NCBI RefSeq assembly: GCF_000235745.1 | Contig: NZ_AGSX01000043.1 | Span: 124,001-188,000, forward strand | Reading direction: 5' to 3' | DNA: 64,000 nucleotides | Source: Stutzerimonas stutzeri SDM-LAC | Lineage (GTDB): Bacteria > Pseudomonadota > Gammaproteobacteria > Pseudomonadales > Pseudomonadaceae | Part shown: piece after piece, positions 20,390-28,886 of the stretch | Numbering within the stretch: position 1 is the stretch's first letter | How the letters are laid out: the number at the start of each line of letters is the position of its first letter | Made by a program: the position numbers and the translations under genes | Notes under the pieces: generated by a model | What the model was told of the DNA's origin: nothing | Databases searched by the model: none | The model's input: only the letters and a program-made list of their open reading frames with translations

Positions 20390-21903
20390 ACGAGGCAACT
20401 GGCGCTGTGAAGCGGGCTGTGGTGATTGGGGCAGGTTTCGGCGGGCTGGCGCTGGCCATCCGTCTGCAGCGTGCCGGCATCCAGACCACCCTGCTGGAAA
20501 AGCGTGACAAGCCGGGTGGCCGCGCCTACGTCTATCACGATCAGGGCTTCACCTTCGATGCCGGGCCGACGGTGATCACCGATCCGCCGGCGCTGGAAGA
20601 ACTCTTCAGCGGTGCCGGCAAACGCATGGCCGATTACGTCGAGCTGCTGCCGGTCAGCCCCTTTTATCGGCTGTGCTGGGAAGACGGCTACAGCTTCGAT
20701 TACGTTAACGACCAAGCCGCGCTGGACCGGCAGATTCACGCCCTGAACCCAAAGGACGTCGCCGGCTATCAGCGCTTTCTCGCCTATTCCCGTGCGGTGT
20801 ACGAGGAGGGCTATGTCAAGCTCGGCACTGTGCCCTTCCTGTCGTTCCGCAGCATGATCGGCGTCGCCCCGCAGCTGGCTAAGCTGCAGGCCTGGCGCAA
20901 CGTGTACAGCATGGTGGCCAAGTTCGTGGAGAACGACCGGCTGCGCCAGGCGTTGTCGTTCCATTCCCTTCTAGTGGGCGGCAATCCCTTCGAAACCTCA
21001 TCGATCTATGCGTTGATCCACGCGCTGGAGCGACAGGGCGGCGTCTGGTTTCCACGCGGTGGCACCGGGGCGCTGGTGCAGGGGATGGTCAGGCTGTTCG
21101 AGGACCTGGGCGGCAAGTTGGAGTTGAATGCGGAAGTCGCGCGCATCGAGCTGACCGGGGGTAAGGCAAGCGCGGTAATCAGCGGCGACGGGCGTCGCTT
21201 CGACACCGATGCGGTGGCCTCGAATGCCGACGTGGTGAACACTTACAAGCAGCTGCTCGGGCATGAACAGCGTGGTCGCGACGAGGCCAAGCGGCTCTCC
21301 GGTAAGCGCTTTTCCATGTCGTTGTTCGTCATCCACTTTGGTCTCAAGCGCCGCCACGAGCACCTGCAACATCACACGGTGTGCTTCGGGCCGCGCTACC
21401 GCGAACTGATCGACGAGATCTTCAAGCGCGAAACCCTGGCTGACGACTTCTCGCTGTACCTGCACGCGCCCTGTGTCACCGACCCCTCGCTGGCGCCGGA
21501 AGGTTGTGCCAGCCATTACGTGCTGGCCCCGGTGCCGCACCTGGGCACGGCGGATATCGACTGGGCGGAGGAGGGGCCAAAGTACCGCGACCGCATCTTC
21601 GAATACCTGGAGCGTCATTACATTCCGGGGCTGCGCGAGGATCTGGTTACTCACCGGATCTTCACGCCATTCGATTTTCGCGACGAGCTGAACGCGCATC
21701 TCGGTTCGGCGTTCTCGCTGGAGCCGATCCTCACCCAGAGCGCCTGGTTCCGCCCGCATAATCGCGACGATGTGATTCCGAACCTCTATATCGTCGGTGC
21801 CGGTACGCACCCCGGCGCGGGTGTGCCGGGCGTTGTGGGTTCGGCCAAGGCCACGGCCGGGCTGATGCTGGAGGACTTGATGTTGCAGGAGCGGGTCGGA
21901 TGA
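20386..21903 (+). CDS. crtI: Phytoene desaturase CrtI
   Basis: CrtI introduces four double bonds into phytoene to yield lycopene. It is a 505-residue FAD enzyme with the N-terminal motif VVIGAGFGGLALAIRLQRAG, the LLEKRDKPGGRAYVY stretch, and the C-terminal CrtI signature (NLYIVGAGTHPGAGVPGVVGSAK). The start overlaps the crtY stop (ATGA), and its stop overlaps the crtB start. Confidence 0.96.
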   Translation: MNEATGAVKRAVVIGAGFGGLALAIRLQRAGIQTTLLEKRDKPGGRAYVYHDQGFTFDAGPTVITDPPALEELFSGAGKRMADYVELLPVSPFYRLCWEDGYSFDYVNDQAALDRQIHALNPKDVAGYQRFLAYSRAVYEEGYVKLGTVPFLSFRSMIGVAPQLAKLQAWRNVYSMVAKFVENDRLRQALSFHSLLVGGNPFETSSIYALIHALERQGGVWFPRGGTGALVQGMVRLFEDLGGKLELNAEVARIELTGGKASAVISGDGRRFDTDAVASNADVVNTYKQLLGHEQRGRDEAKRLSGKRFSMSLFVIHFGLKRRHEHLQHHTVCFGPRYRELIDEIFKRETLADDFSLYLHAPCVTDPSLAPEGCASHYVLAPVPHLGTADIDWAEEGPKYRDRIFEYLERHYIPGLREDLVTHRIFTPFDFRDELNAHLGSAFSLEPILTQSAWFRPHNRDDVIPNLYIVGAGTHPGAGVPGVVGSAKATAGLMLEDLMLQERVG

Positions 21904-22826
21904 ACGACAAGGTCATCGATCACTCGACACAGGCCATTAACGCTGGCTCCAAGAGCTTTGCGGCCGCGGCCAAGTTGTTCGACCAGCGCACGCGCCAGAG
22001 TGCGGTGATGCTCTACGCCTGGTGCCGGCACTGCGACGATGTGATCGACGGCCAGACGCTCGGGCACGGTCAGGTCGAGGGTGATCGCTCCACCGGGGAG
22101 GCGCGCCTGGCCGAGCTGGTGGACCTGACCGAGCGTGCCTATGCCGGCGAGCCGATGCGCGATCCGGCATTCGCGGCGTTTCAGCAAGTGATCCAGCGCC
22201 ATCGGATTCCCAAGGCCCATCCGCTGGAGCACTTGGCGGGCTTTCGCATGGATGTGCAGGGCTACCGCTACCAGACCCTCGACGACACACTGCTGTACTG
22301 CTACCGCGTCGCCGGGGTAGTTGGCCTGATGATGGCGCGCGTGATGGGCGCCGAGGCGGAAGCGACGCTGGACCGGGCCTGCGACCTGGGGCTGGCGTTC
22401 CAGCTCACCAATATCGCTCGCGACATTGTCGAGGATGCCGAGATCGGTCGCGTCTATCTGCCGGCCGACTGGCTGTCCGAAGCGGGTATTCCGGCTGGCG
22501 AGATTGCCCTGCCGCATTGGCGACCTGCGCTGGCGCTGCTGTCGGCGCGTCTGGTCGATCTGGCCGAGCCCTATTACCGGTCGGCCTCGCAGGGTTTGCG
22601 CGACCTGCCACTGCGTTCGGCCTGGTCCATTGCTACGGCGCATGGCATCTATCGGCAGATCGGCGTGGAGGTGAAAGCGCGCGGCGCGGCGGCCTGGGAT
22701 ACGCGCGTCTCGACGACTGGCGCGCAGAAATTGCAGTTTCTGCTGGGCGGGGGTGTGCTGGCGCTGGCATCGCGGCGAATGCAGCTCACGCCGCGTCCCG
22801 ATTTCCTCTGGAAGCGTCCTCGCTAG
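21900..22826 (+). CDS. crtB: Phytoene synthase CrtB
   Basis: CrtB couples two GGPP molecules into 15-cis-phytoene. The 308-aa protein carries the two squalene/phytoene synthase aspartate motifs, CRHCDDVIDG near residues 42-51 and NIARDIVEDAEIGRVYLP near residues 171-188. It is the last gene of the plus-strand operon. Its final 41 bp overlap the end of crtZ on the opposite strand. Confidence 0.95.
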   Translation: MNDKVIDHSTQAINAGSKSFAAAAKLFDQRTRQSAVMLYAWCRHCDDVIDGQTLGHGQVEGDRSTGEARLAELVDLTERAYAGEPMRDPAFAAFQQVIQRHRIPKAHPLEHLAGFRMDVQGYRYQTLDDTLLYCYRVAGVVGLMMARVMGAEAEATLDRACDLGLAFQLTNIARDIVEDAEIGRVYLPADWLSEAGIPAGEIALPHWRPALALLSARLVDLAEPYYRSASQGLRDLPLRSAWSIATAHGIYRQIGVEVKARGAAAWDTRVSTTGAQKLQFLLGGGVLALASRRMQLTPRPDFLWKRPR

Positions 22827-23313
22827 CAGTCGCCTTGCGCAGTGGTCCGTCATGCAGTTCGCGTAGCTGCTGCTTGAGCACCGGCAGCGGTGGCGCATAG
22901 AGAAAACCAAAGGACACGCAACGCTCCTTGCCTTCTACCGCATGATGCAGCCGATGCGCCTGGTACAGGCGCTTGAGGTAGCCATTGCGCGGTACGTAGC
23001 GCAGCGGCCAGCGATGGTGCACCAGCCCGTCATGGGCGACGAAGTAGAGCAATCCATAGGCCGTCATCCCGGCGCCGATCCATTCCAGCGGGCCGTAGCC
23101 CGCCGTGCCCAGCGCGATCAGCAGAATCGCGACTCCCGCGAAGACCACCGCATACAGGTCGTTTTTCTCGAACCAGCCGCTGCGCGGCTCATGGTGCGAC
23201 CTGTGCCAGCCCCAGCCCCAGCCATGCATTACATACTTGTGCGCCCACCAGGCGAACAGCTCCATGCCGGCTAGGGTGGCGAGAAATACCAGAGTGTTGG
23301 TCAGCACGGTCAT
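22786..23313 (-). CDS. crtZ: Beta-carotene 3-hydroxylase CrtZ
   Basis: CrtZ hydroxylates both rings of beta-carotene to give zeaxanthin. It is a 175-aa membrane di-iron enzyme with the histidine clusters HKYVMH, HRSHH, HDGLVHH and HRLHH, and four hydrophobic segments. It converges on crtB, the arrangement seen in Pantoea clusters. The nitronate monooxygenase gene lies 86 bp upstream on the same strand, so it may share a transcript or have its own promoter in that gap. Confidence 0.95.
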   Translation of the reverse strand: MTVLTNTLVFLATLAGMELFAWWAHKYVMHGWGWGWHRSHHEPRSGWFEKNDLYAVVFAGVAILLIALGTAGYGPLEWIGAGMTAYGLLYFVAHDGLVHHRWPLRYVPRNGYLKRLYQAHRLHHAVEGKERCVSFGFLYAPPLPVLKQQLRELHDGPLRKATASEDASRGNRDAA

Positions 23314-23399
23314 GTCCGATCCGTTGGTTTTGCAGAGACCACCAGTCTACGCGTTGCGCCGCGCCAGTCGACCCGGCGCCGACGCCTGGCGAGCGCCGG

Positions 23400-24440
23400 T
23401 TAGCGCCAGCCGGCCGCGAGCGCCTTCGTCAGTTGTGCCGCCGGGACAGCCAAACAGCCGCTGGCATTCTGTCCGGCCCAAAGTGGGGAGAAATGGTCGA
23501 TGCCCTGTGGCTCGGCTGCAGCGCGAAGGCTGCCGATGGCGTTTCCAGCCAGCGGGAATGCCGGCACCGCATCGGGCCTGGCGCCGAGTTCATGAATGAG
23601 CCGGTTGATCATGCTGCGTGCCGGGCGCCCGGAGAACAACGTGGTCAACACCGTTTTCTCTGCTGCCGCGCTCTGCAAGGCCTTGCGGTGCAACGGGCTG
23701 GTGCGGCTTTCGTCACACAATAGGTATGCGGTGCCAACCTGCACGCCTGCGGCGCCCAGCGTCTGCGCGGCGGATACGCAGCGAGCGTCCGCAATGCCAC
23801 CCGCCGCAATCACCGGAATATTCAGCTCAGCCACTAGCTGCGGAAGCAAGGCGAAGGTGCCGATCTGCGTGTCGATGTCCTCGCTGAGAAACATGCCGCG
23901 ATGACCGCCGGCTTCGACGCCCTGGCCAATCACAGCGTCGGCGCCTTGCGCCTGTAGCCAGCGGCCTTCTTCCAGCGTCGTGGCGCTGGAGATGATTTTC
24001 GCGCCGGTCGCCTTGACCCGCTGCAGCAGGTCCGCTGGAGGCAGCCCGAAGTGGAAGCTGACAACAGGCGGGCGGTGCCGCTCCAGCACGTCGGCCATCG
24101 CGGCGTCGAACGGTTTGCGGCTGGCAGCGCCGGGGATGCTTGCAGGGTCGATGCCCATCTCGTCGAGATAGGGCGCCAGCAGCGCCAGCCAGCCCGTGTT
24201 CCGTTCAGTGTCGGCGAGCGGCGTCTGGTGGCAGAAGAAGTTGACGTTGTACGGCTTGCTCGTCAGCGCGGCGATGGCGGTCAGTTCGGCGTCCAGCCCG
24301 TCGGCGTCAAGTGAGCCAGCTGGGATCGAGCCCAGCCCGCCCGCTTCGGATACCGCAGCGGCCAGCTGGTGGTTTTGCGAGTTCGCCATCGGCGCCTGAA
24401 TGATAGGTAGGGCAATCTGAAACAGCGCGCGCATGTCCAT
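23400..24440 (-). CDS. Nitronate monooxygenase (NMO/2-nitropropane dioxygenase family)
   Basis: An FMN-dependent TIM-barrel enzyme expected to oxidise alkyl nitronates such as propionate-3-nitronate. ATG 24440 (346 aa) has an AAGGAG site; the frame upstream to 24569 is not supported. Signatures: LPIIQAPMANSQNHQLAAA at the N-terminus, ADAVIGQGVEAGGHRG around the FMN phosphate and catalytic His region, and PVIAAGGIADAR. Some family members have other roles (e.g. enoyl-ACP reductase FabK), so substrate is uncertain. It sits between crtZ and rlmJ. Confidence 0.85.
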   Translation of the reverse strand: MDMRALFQIALPIIQAPMANSQNHQLAAAVSEAGGLGSIPAGSLDADGLDAELTAIAALTSKPYNVNFFCHQTPLADTERNTGWLALLAPYLDEMGIDPASIPGAASRKPFDAAMADVLERHRPPVVSFHFGLPPADLLQRVKATGAKIISSATTLEEGRWLQAQGADAVIGQGVEAGGHRGMFLSEDIDTQIGTFALLPQLVAELNIPVIAAGGIADARCVSAAQTLGAAGVQVGTAYLLCDESRTSPLHRKALQSAAAEKTVLTTLFSGRPARSMINRLIHELGARPDAVPAFPLAGNAIGSLRAAAEPQGIDHFSPLWAGQNASGCLAVPAAQLTKALAAGWR

Positions 24441-24683
24441 CGAAAACTCCTTTGCAATGGCGGGACGGGCTGACACTGTAGCCCGCCAGGCCCCGGACGC
24501 AAGCGGGATTGCTGCCCCTGGTTGCCGGAGCCGTGCAGTGCTGCACCGAAATGAACGACTCGCACCCACTCATCGATTCCGGCGTGTTGGACTGCGGTGC
24601 GCCTCGCCAGCCCTTGCGAATCGCCAGCCCCCTGCGAATCGCCGCGTTGCGCGGTTAGACTGTGCGCACTTCAGGAGTGCCCG

Positions 24684-25523
24684 ATGAACTACCGTCACGC
24701 TTTCCACGCCGGCAATCACGCCGACGTATTCAAACACCTCGTTTTGTCCCGTCTGTTCTCGATGCTGGCACGCAAGGAGGCGCCGTTCGCCTACCTCGAC
24801 AGCCACGCCGGCGTCGGCCTGTATGACCTCGCAGGCGACCAGGCCAGCCGCACCGGCGAATGGCTGCAGGGCATCGCGCGTCTGTGGCAGGCAGAGGATG
24901 TGCCGGCGATGGCGCAGGGGTACCTGGACGTTATCCGCGCACTCAATCCCGACGGCACGCTGCGTTACTACCCCGGTTCGCCGGAACTGGCACGCCAGCT
25001 GACGCGCCCGCAGGATCGCCTGCAGCTCAACGAAAAACATCCCGAAGATGGCCGCCTGCTGAAAGACAACATGGCCGGCGATCACCGCGTGGCGGTGCAC
25101 CTCGGCGAAGGCTGGCATGTGCCACGCGCCTTGATGCCGACTGCCGAAAAGCGCGTCGTCCTGCTGGTCGACCCACCGTTCGAGCAGGCCGATGAGCTGA
25201 GCCGTTGCGTGCAGGCGCTCGGCGAGGCGCTGGGGCGCATGCGCCAGACCATCGGTGTGATCTGGTATCCGATCAAGGATGAACGCCAACTGAAGCGGTT
25301 CTATCAGGACCTGTCACGCAGCGGCGCACCCAAACTGCTGCGTGCCGAGCTGTTTGTCCACCCGACCGACGAAGCGCTGCGGCTGAACGGCTCCGGCCTC
25401 GCGATCAGTAATCCGCCGTGGGGGCTGGAAGAAGAACTGCGCGAGTTGCTGCCTTGGCTCGCCAAGCTGCTCGGCCAGAGCGAGGGCGGCTGGCGACTGG
25501 ATTGGTTGGTGGAAGAGAAGTAA
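24684..25523 (+). CDS. rlmJ: 23S rRNA (adenine2030-N6)-methyltransferase RlmJ
   Basis: RlmJ methylates A2030 of 23S rRNA. ATG 24684 follows AGGAG by 7 bases and gives 279 aa; the first residues MNYRHAFHAGNHADVFKH are diagnostic for the family. The SAM-binding region (YLDSHAGVGLYDL) and the catalytic DPPF motif (LLVDPPFEQADE) are present. It converges on srkA across a REP pair. Confidence 0.95.
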   Translation: MNYRHAFHAGNHADVFKHLVLSRLFSMLARKEAPFAYLDSHAGVGLYDLAGDQASRTGEWLQGIARLWQAEDVPAMAQGYLDVIRALNPDGTLRYYPGSPELARQLTRPQDRLQLNEKHPEDGRLLKDNMAGDHRVAVHLGEGWHVPRALMPTAEKRVVLLVDPPFEQADELSRCVQALGEALGRMRQTIGVIWYPIKDERQLKRFYQDLSRSGAPKLLRAELFVHPTDEALRLNGSGLAISNPPWGLEEELRELLPWLAKLLGQSEGGWRLDWLVEEK

Positions 25524-25593
25524 TGGCTGAACGTGCTCCAGCGGGCGATTCGCTTGGGTGAAACCGGAATCCGGGCCGTGCTTCTCGCCTTTG

Positions 25594-25680
25594 GTAGGAG
25601 CAGGCTTGCTCGCGATCAGAGGCCGATCGAGGCTGGAAGTAGCTGGGCTGTCCGGATCGCCAGCAAGCTGGCTCCTACAG
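25594..25680. repeat. Pair of inverted REP elements
   Basis: Two copies of the Pseudomonas REP motif face each other: GTAGGAGCAGGCTTGCTCGC from 25594 and its inverted form ending GCTGGCTCCTACAG at 25680. They fill the gap between the convergent genes rlmJ and srkA, the usual place for such pairs, and probably fold as a transcript-end hairpin. Related single copies occur at 28851 and 56939. Confidence 0.85.
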
Positions 25681-25754
25681 GTGAGCGGGGCAGGGTGGAT
25701 GTCGCGCTTACATTCAGCTTCACGCCACGCAATCCTGCCGCGTCCAACCTCCAG

Positions 25755-26729
25755 CTAGAACAGCTTCAGCGGCTCTTCCTGCAACGCTGACATCTGCTCT
25801 CGCAGGATCAGCACCTGGTCGCCCCAGTAGCGTTCGGTGCCGAACCAGGGGAAGCTCATCGGGAACGCCGGATCATCCCAGCGACGGGCCAGCCAGGCGC
25901 TGTAATGCATCAGGCGCAGCGCGCGCAGGGCTTCGATCAGCGGTAACTCGCGGGGAGCGAAGTCGTGGAATTCGCTGTAGCCGTCCACCAGTTCGGACAG
26001 CTGTCCGAGCCGCTCATGACGTTCGCCGGCGAGCATCATCCAGATGTCCTGCACGGACGGGCCCATACGACAGTCGTCCAGATCGACCAGGTGGAACGCA
26101 TCGTCACGGGCGAGGATGTTGCCGGGATGGCAGTCGCCATGCAGGCGGATCGGCTGGAAATCGGTGCGGGCGAAGACATCATCGACACGCTTGAGCAGGT
26201 CGCGCGCGACCGACTCGTAAGCAGGCAGCAGGCTCTTGGGGACGAAATTGCCGTCGAGCAGCGTCGCCAACGATTCGTGGCCGAAATGCTCAGCATTGAG
26301 TGTTTCTCTGTGCTCGAACGGTCGGCTGGCACTGACGGCATGCATGCGGCCCAGCAACTGGCCGAGGCGGTAGAGCTGATCGAGATTGCCCGGCTCCGGC
26401 GCGCGGCCGCCGCGACGAGGAAACAGCGCGAAGCGGAAGCCGGCATGTTCGAACAGGGTTTTGCCGTCGCGCTCCAATGGCGCCACCACCGGAATCTCAC
26501 GATCAGCCAGTTCCTTGGAAAACTGGTGCTCCTCCAGAATGGCCTCGTTGCTCCAGCGCCCGGGGCGGTAGAACTTCGCCACGATGGGCGTTTCGTCCTC
26601 GATGCCCACCTGATAGACGCGGTTTTCGTAGCTGTTCAATGCCAGCACGCGAGCGTCGCTGATGAAGCCTGTGCTTTCCACCGCATCGAGCACAAGGTCA
26701 GGCGTAAGCGTGTCGAAGGGGTGGCTCAT
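25755..26729 (-). CDS. srkA: Stress response kinase A (YihE/SrkA family)
   Basis: A Ser/Thr kinase of the aminoglycoside-phosphotransferase fold, linked in E. coli to envelope stress and to restraining programmed cell death. ATG 26729 (324 aa) is preceded by GGAGC; the 12 extra upstream residues are unlikely. The catalytic loop is HGDCHPGNIL and the metal-binding aspartate lies in LVDLDD. The N-lobe lysine is in PIVAKFYRPGRWS, which is highly typical of the family. Confidence 0.92.
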   Translation of the reverse strand: MSHPFDTLTPDLVLDAVESTGFISDARVLALNSYENRVYQVGIEDETPIVAKFYRPGRWSNEAILEEHQFSKELADREIPVVAPLERDGKTLFEHAGFRFALFPRRGGRAPEPGNLDQLYRLGQLLGRMHAVSASRPFEHRETLNAEHFGHESLATLLDGNFVPKSLLPAYESVARDLLKRVDDVFARTDFQPIRLHGDCHPGNILARDDAFHLVDLDDCRMGPSVQDIWMMLAGERHERLGQLSELVDGYSEFHDFAPRELPLIEALRALRLMHYSAWLARRWDDPAFPMSFPWFGTERYWGDQVLILREQMSALQEEPLKLF

Positions 26730-26943
26730 GGTCAGCTCCGTGGACGGGCAGCCAGTGTATTGCACCCGGACTTTTAAACAACCGGCTTGGTTGCGGCAGG
26801 CTAGTCTGCGAGCCGCGGTGGGTTTTGGCGCGAGGCCACATAAGAGCTCTCACAGCTGAACGCAGCGTCGGTTGCGCTGACGGGGCTATCGGAGCGGACC
26901 ATGCCGCGACCGCTCGTAGCCGGTTCGCGAGCATAACCCGCGC

Positions 26944-27654
26944 CTACAACGTCCCAGGTTTCGGTGTGCGCGCCAGACAGTAGACATCTACGCGTGTTGC
27001 GCCGGCCCGTTTGAGCAGGCGGGCCAGTGCCTCGGCGGTCGCGCCGGTGGTAAGCACATCATCGACGATGGCTACGTGGCGACCGGCGATCGTCGGTTCA
27101 TTGGACAAGGCAAACGCCTGACGCAGATTGCGCCGACGGCTGGCTGCATCGAGCTGCTGCTGCGATTGGGTGTCCTGTACCCGCTGCAGGGTCTTCGTAT
27201 CGATTGGAATTGCCAATGCCGCGCTCAGCCAATCAGCGAGCATGTGTGCCTGATTGAAGCCGCGCTGGCGCAGCCGTTTGCGGGCCAGGGGCACGGGCAC
27301 GAGCGCATCGGGACGCGGTAAGCCTTCATCGAACGCGTGTTGCAGATGGCGCGAGAGTTGCTCCGCCAGCAACCGGCCGAGTGGCCATTGGGATTGGTGT
27401 TTGAAGCGACTGATCAGCGTGTCTACCGGAAAGTCGAAGCGCCACGGCACATTCACTTGATCGAACGCGGGCGGCCGCTTCAAGCATTCCCCGCAAATCA
27501 GCCCGGACGCCGGCAGCGGCAGGGCACACACCACGCAATGTTCGTGCAGCCAGGGAAGCTCAGCTTCGCAGGCGCCGCAAACCGTTTGCCCGGTTTCGCA
27601 GCGCTCGTCGCAAAGCGAACAGTGGTGTTCAATATTTAACCAGTTGTAAACCAT
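26944..27654 (-). CDS. comF: ComF/GntX-type phosphoribosyltransferase-fold protein
   Basis: A 236-aa protein with an N-terminal zinc finger (CSLCDERCETGQTVCGAC and CVVC...CGEC pairs) and a C-terminal phosphoribosyltransferase fold with the PRPP loop VAIVDDVLTTGATAEALA. Relatives act in DNA uptake (ComF) or in use of DNA as nutrient (GntX), probably by binding single-stranded DNA or nucleotides. It is divergent from bioB, and a BirA-type operator overlaps its start codon, so its expression may follow biotin status. Confidence 0.9.
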   Translation of the reverse strand: MVYNWLNIEHHCSLCDERCETGQTVCGACEAELPWLHEHCVVCALPLPASGLICGECLKRPPAFDQVNVPWRFDFPVDTLISRFKHQSQWPLGRLLAEQLSRHLQHAFDEGLPRPDALVPVPLARKRLRQRGFNQAHMLADWLSAALAIPIDTKTLQRVQDTQSQQQLDAASRRRNLRQAFALSNEPTIAGRHVAIVDDVLTTGATAEALARLLKRAGATRVDVYCLARTPKPGTL

Positions 27655-27675
27655 GATTCCTTTCCTGGTTGACAG
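27644..27675. promoter_or_regulatory. BirA (biotin repressor) operator between comF and bioB
   Basis: TTGTAAACC (27644-27652), 14 bp, then GGTTGACAG (27667-27675). The recalled proteobacterial BirA consensus is TTGTAAACC-N14/15-GGTTTACAA, so one half-site is perfect and the other has two mismatches. The right half-site covers a TTGACA -35 box (27669-27674) directed at bioB, and the left overlaps the comF start codon. BirA bound to biotinyl-AMP would block bioB. Confidence 0.75.
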
Positions 27676-27747
27676 CGCCTCGGCCTTGGCTAACCATTTC
27701 GCATCCGTGCCAGGCCGCCGAGCCGTTATTAATTACAAGGAATACCC

Positions 27748-28806
27748 ATGAGCGCCACTGCCGCTTCCGTTACCCGTCACGACTGGCGCCTCGCCGAAGT
27801 CAAGGCGCTCTTCGAACAACCCTTCAATGACCTGATCTTCCAGGCTCAGGGCGTGCACCGCCAGCACTTCGATGCCAACCGCGTCCAGGTTTCGACCTTG
27901 CTGTCGATCAAAACCGGCGCGTGTCCTGAAGACTGCAAATACTGTCCGCAATCCGGCCACTACAACACCGGCCTGGATAAAGAAAAGCTGATGGAAGTGC
28001 AGAAGGTGCTCGACGCTGCCGCCGAAGCCAAGGCCATCGGCTCGACGCGCTTCTGCATGGGCGCCGCCTGGAAACACCCGTCCGCCAAGGACATGCCTTA
28101 CGTCCTGAAGATGGTCGAAGGTGTGAAGGCGCTGGGCCTGGAAACCTGTATGACACTCGGCAAACTCGATCAAGAGCAAACCCAGGCGTTGGCAGCCGCG
28201 GGCCTGGACTACTACAACCACAACCTCGATACCTCGCCGGAGTTCTACGGCAACATCATCACTACCCGTACCTATGCGGACCGGCTGGAAACGCTGAGCT
28301 ATGTACGTGAGTCGGGCATGAAGATCTGCTCGGGCGGCATCCTCGGGATGGGCGAGTCGCTGAACGACCGCGCCGGCTTGCTGATCCAGCTGGCCAACCT
28401 GCCCGAGCATCCTGAGTCGGTGCCGATCAACATGTTGGTGAAGGTCAAGGGCACGCCGCTGGCCGACGAGCAGGACGTCGACCCCTTCGACTTCATCCGC
28501 ATGCTCGCCGTGGCGCGGATCATGATGCCGAAGTCCCACGTGCGGCTGTCCGCCGGACGCGAGCAGATGAACGAGCAGATGCAGGCCCTGGCCTTCGTCG
28601 CCGGTGCCAACTCGATCTTCTACGGCGAGAAACTGCTGACCACCGGCAACCCGCAAGCTGACAAGGACATGCTGCTGTTCAAGCGCCTCGGCATTCAGCC
28701 CGAAGCGCGTGAAGAGCACGACGACGAAGTGCACCAGGCTGCCATCGAGCAGGCATTGGTCGAGCAGCGCGACAGCAAGCTGTTCTACAACGCCGCGTCG
28801 GCCTGA
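27748..28806 (+). CDS. bioB: Biotin synthase BioB
   Basis: BioB is the radical-SAM enzyme that inserts sulfur into dethiobiotin. The 4Fe-4S binding motif is CPEDCKYC (Cys59, Cys63, Cys66) in the 352-aa product, and the remaining landmarks ([31 protein letters not shown]) are standard. It heads the bio operon behind a BirA operator; a hairpin and a REP element separate it from bioF. Confidence 0.97.
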   Translation: MSATAASVTRHDWRLAEVKALFEQPFNDLIFQAQGVHRQHFDANRVQVSTLLSIKTGACPEDCKYCPQSGHYNTGLDKEKLMEVQKVLDAAAEAKAIGSTRFCMGAAWKHPSAKDMPYVLKMVEGVKALGLETCMTLGKLDQEQTQALAAAGLDYYNHNLDTSPEFYGNIITTRTYADRLETLSYVRESGMKICSGGILGMGESLNDRAGLLIQLANLPEHPESVPINMLVKVKGTPLADEQDVDPFDFIRMLAVARIMMPKSHVRLSAGREQMNEQMQALAFVAGANSIFYGEKLLTTGNPQADKDMLLFKRLGIQPEAREEHDDEVHQAAIEQALVEQRDSKLFYNAASA

Positions 28807-28817
28807 TTAGTACGACC

Positions 28818-28848
28818 CCTGTAGCCGCGAAGCTCCTGCGGCTACAGG
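28818..28848 (+). terminator. Hairpin between bioB and bioF
   Basis: CCTGTAGCCGC (28818-28828) pairs perfectly with GCGGCTACAGG (28838-28848) around a 9-nt loop. There is no T-run, so it may stabilise the bioB transcript or attenuate rather than end it. It lies just before a REP copy. Confidence 0.5.
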
Positions 28849-28850
28849 TT

Positions 28851-28873
28851 CGCCAGCAAGCTGGCTCCTACAG
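28851..28873 (-). repeat. Single REP element inside the bio operon
   Basis: CGCCAGCAAGCTGGCTCCTA followed by CAG matches the inverted arm of the REP pair at 25655-25680. It lies 13 bp before the bioF start codon and may affect relative levels of bioB and bioFHCD message. Confidence 0.8.
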
Positions 28874-28886
28874 AAGCTCTTCTGCC

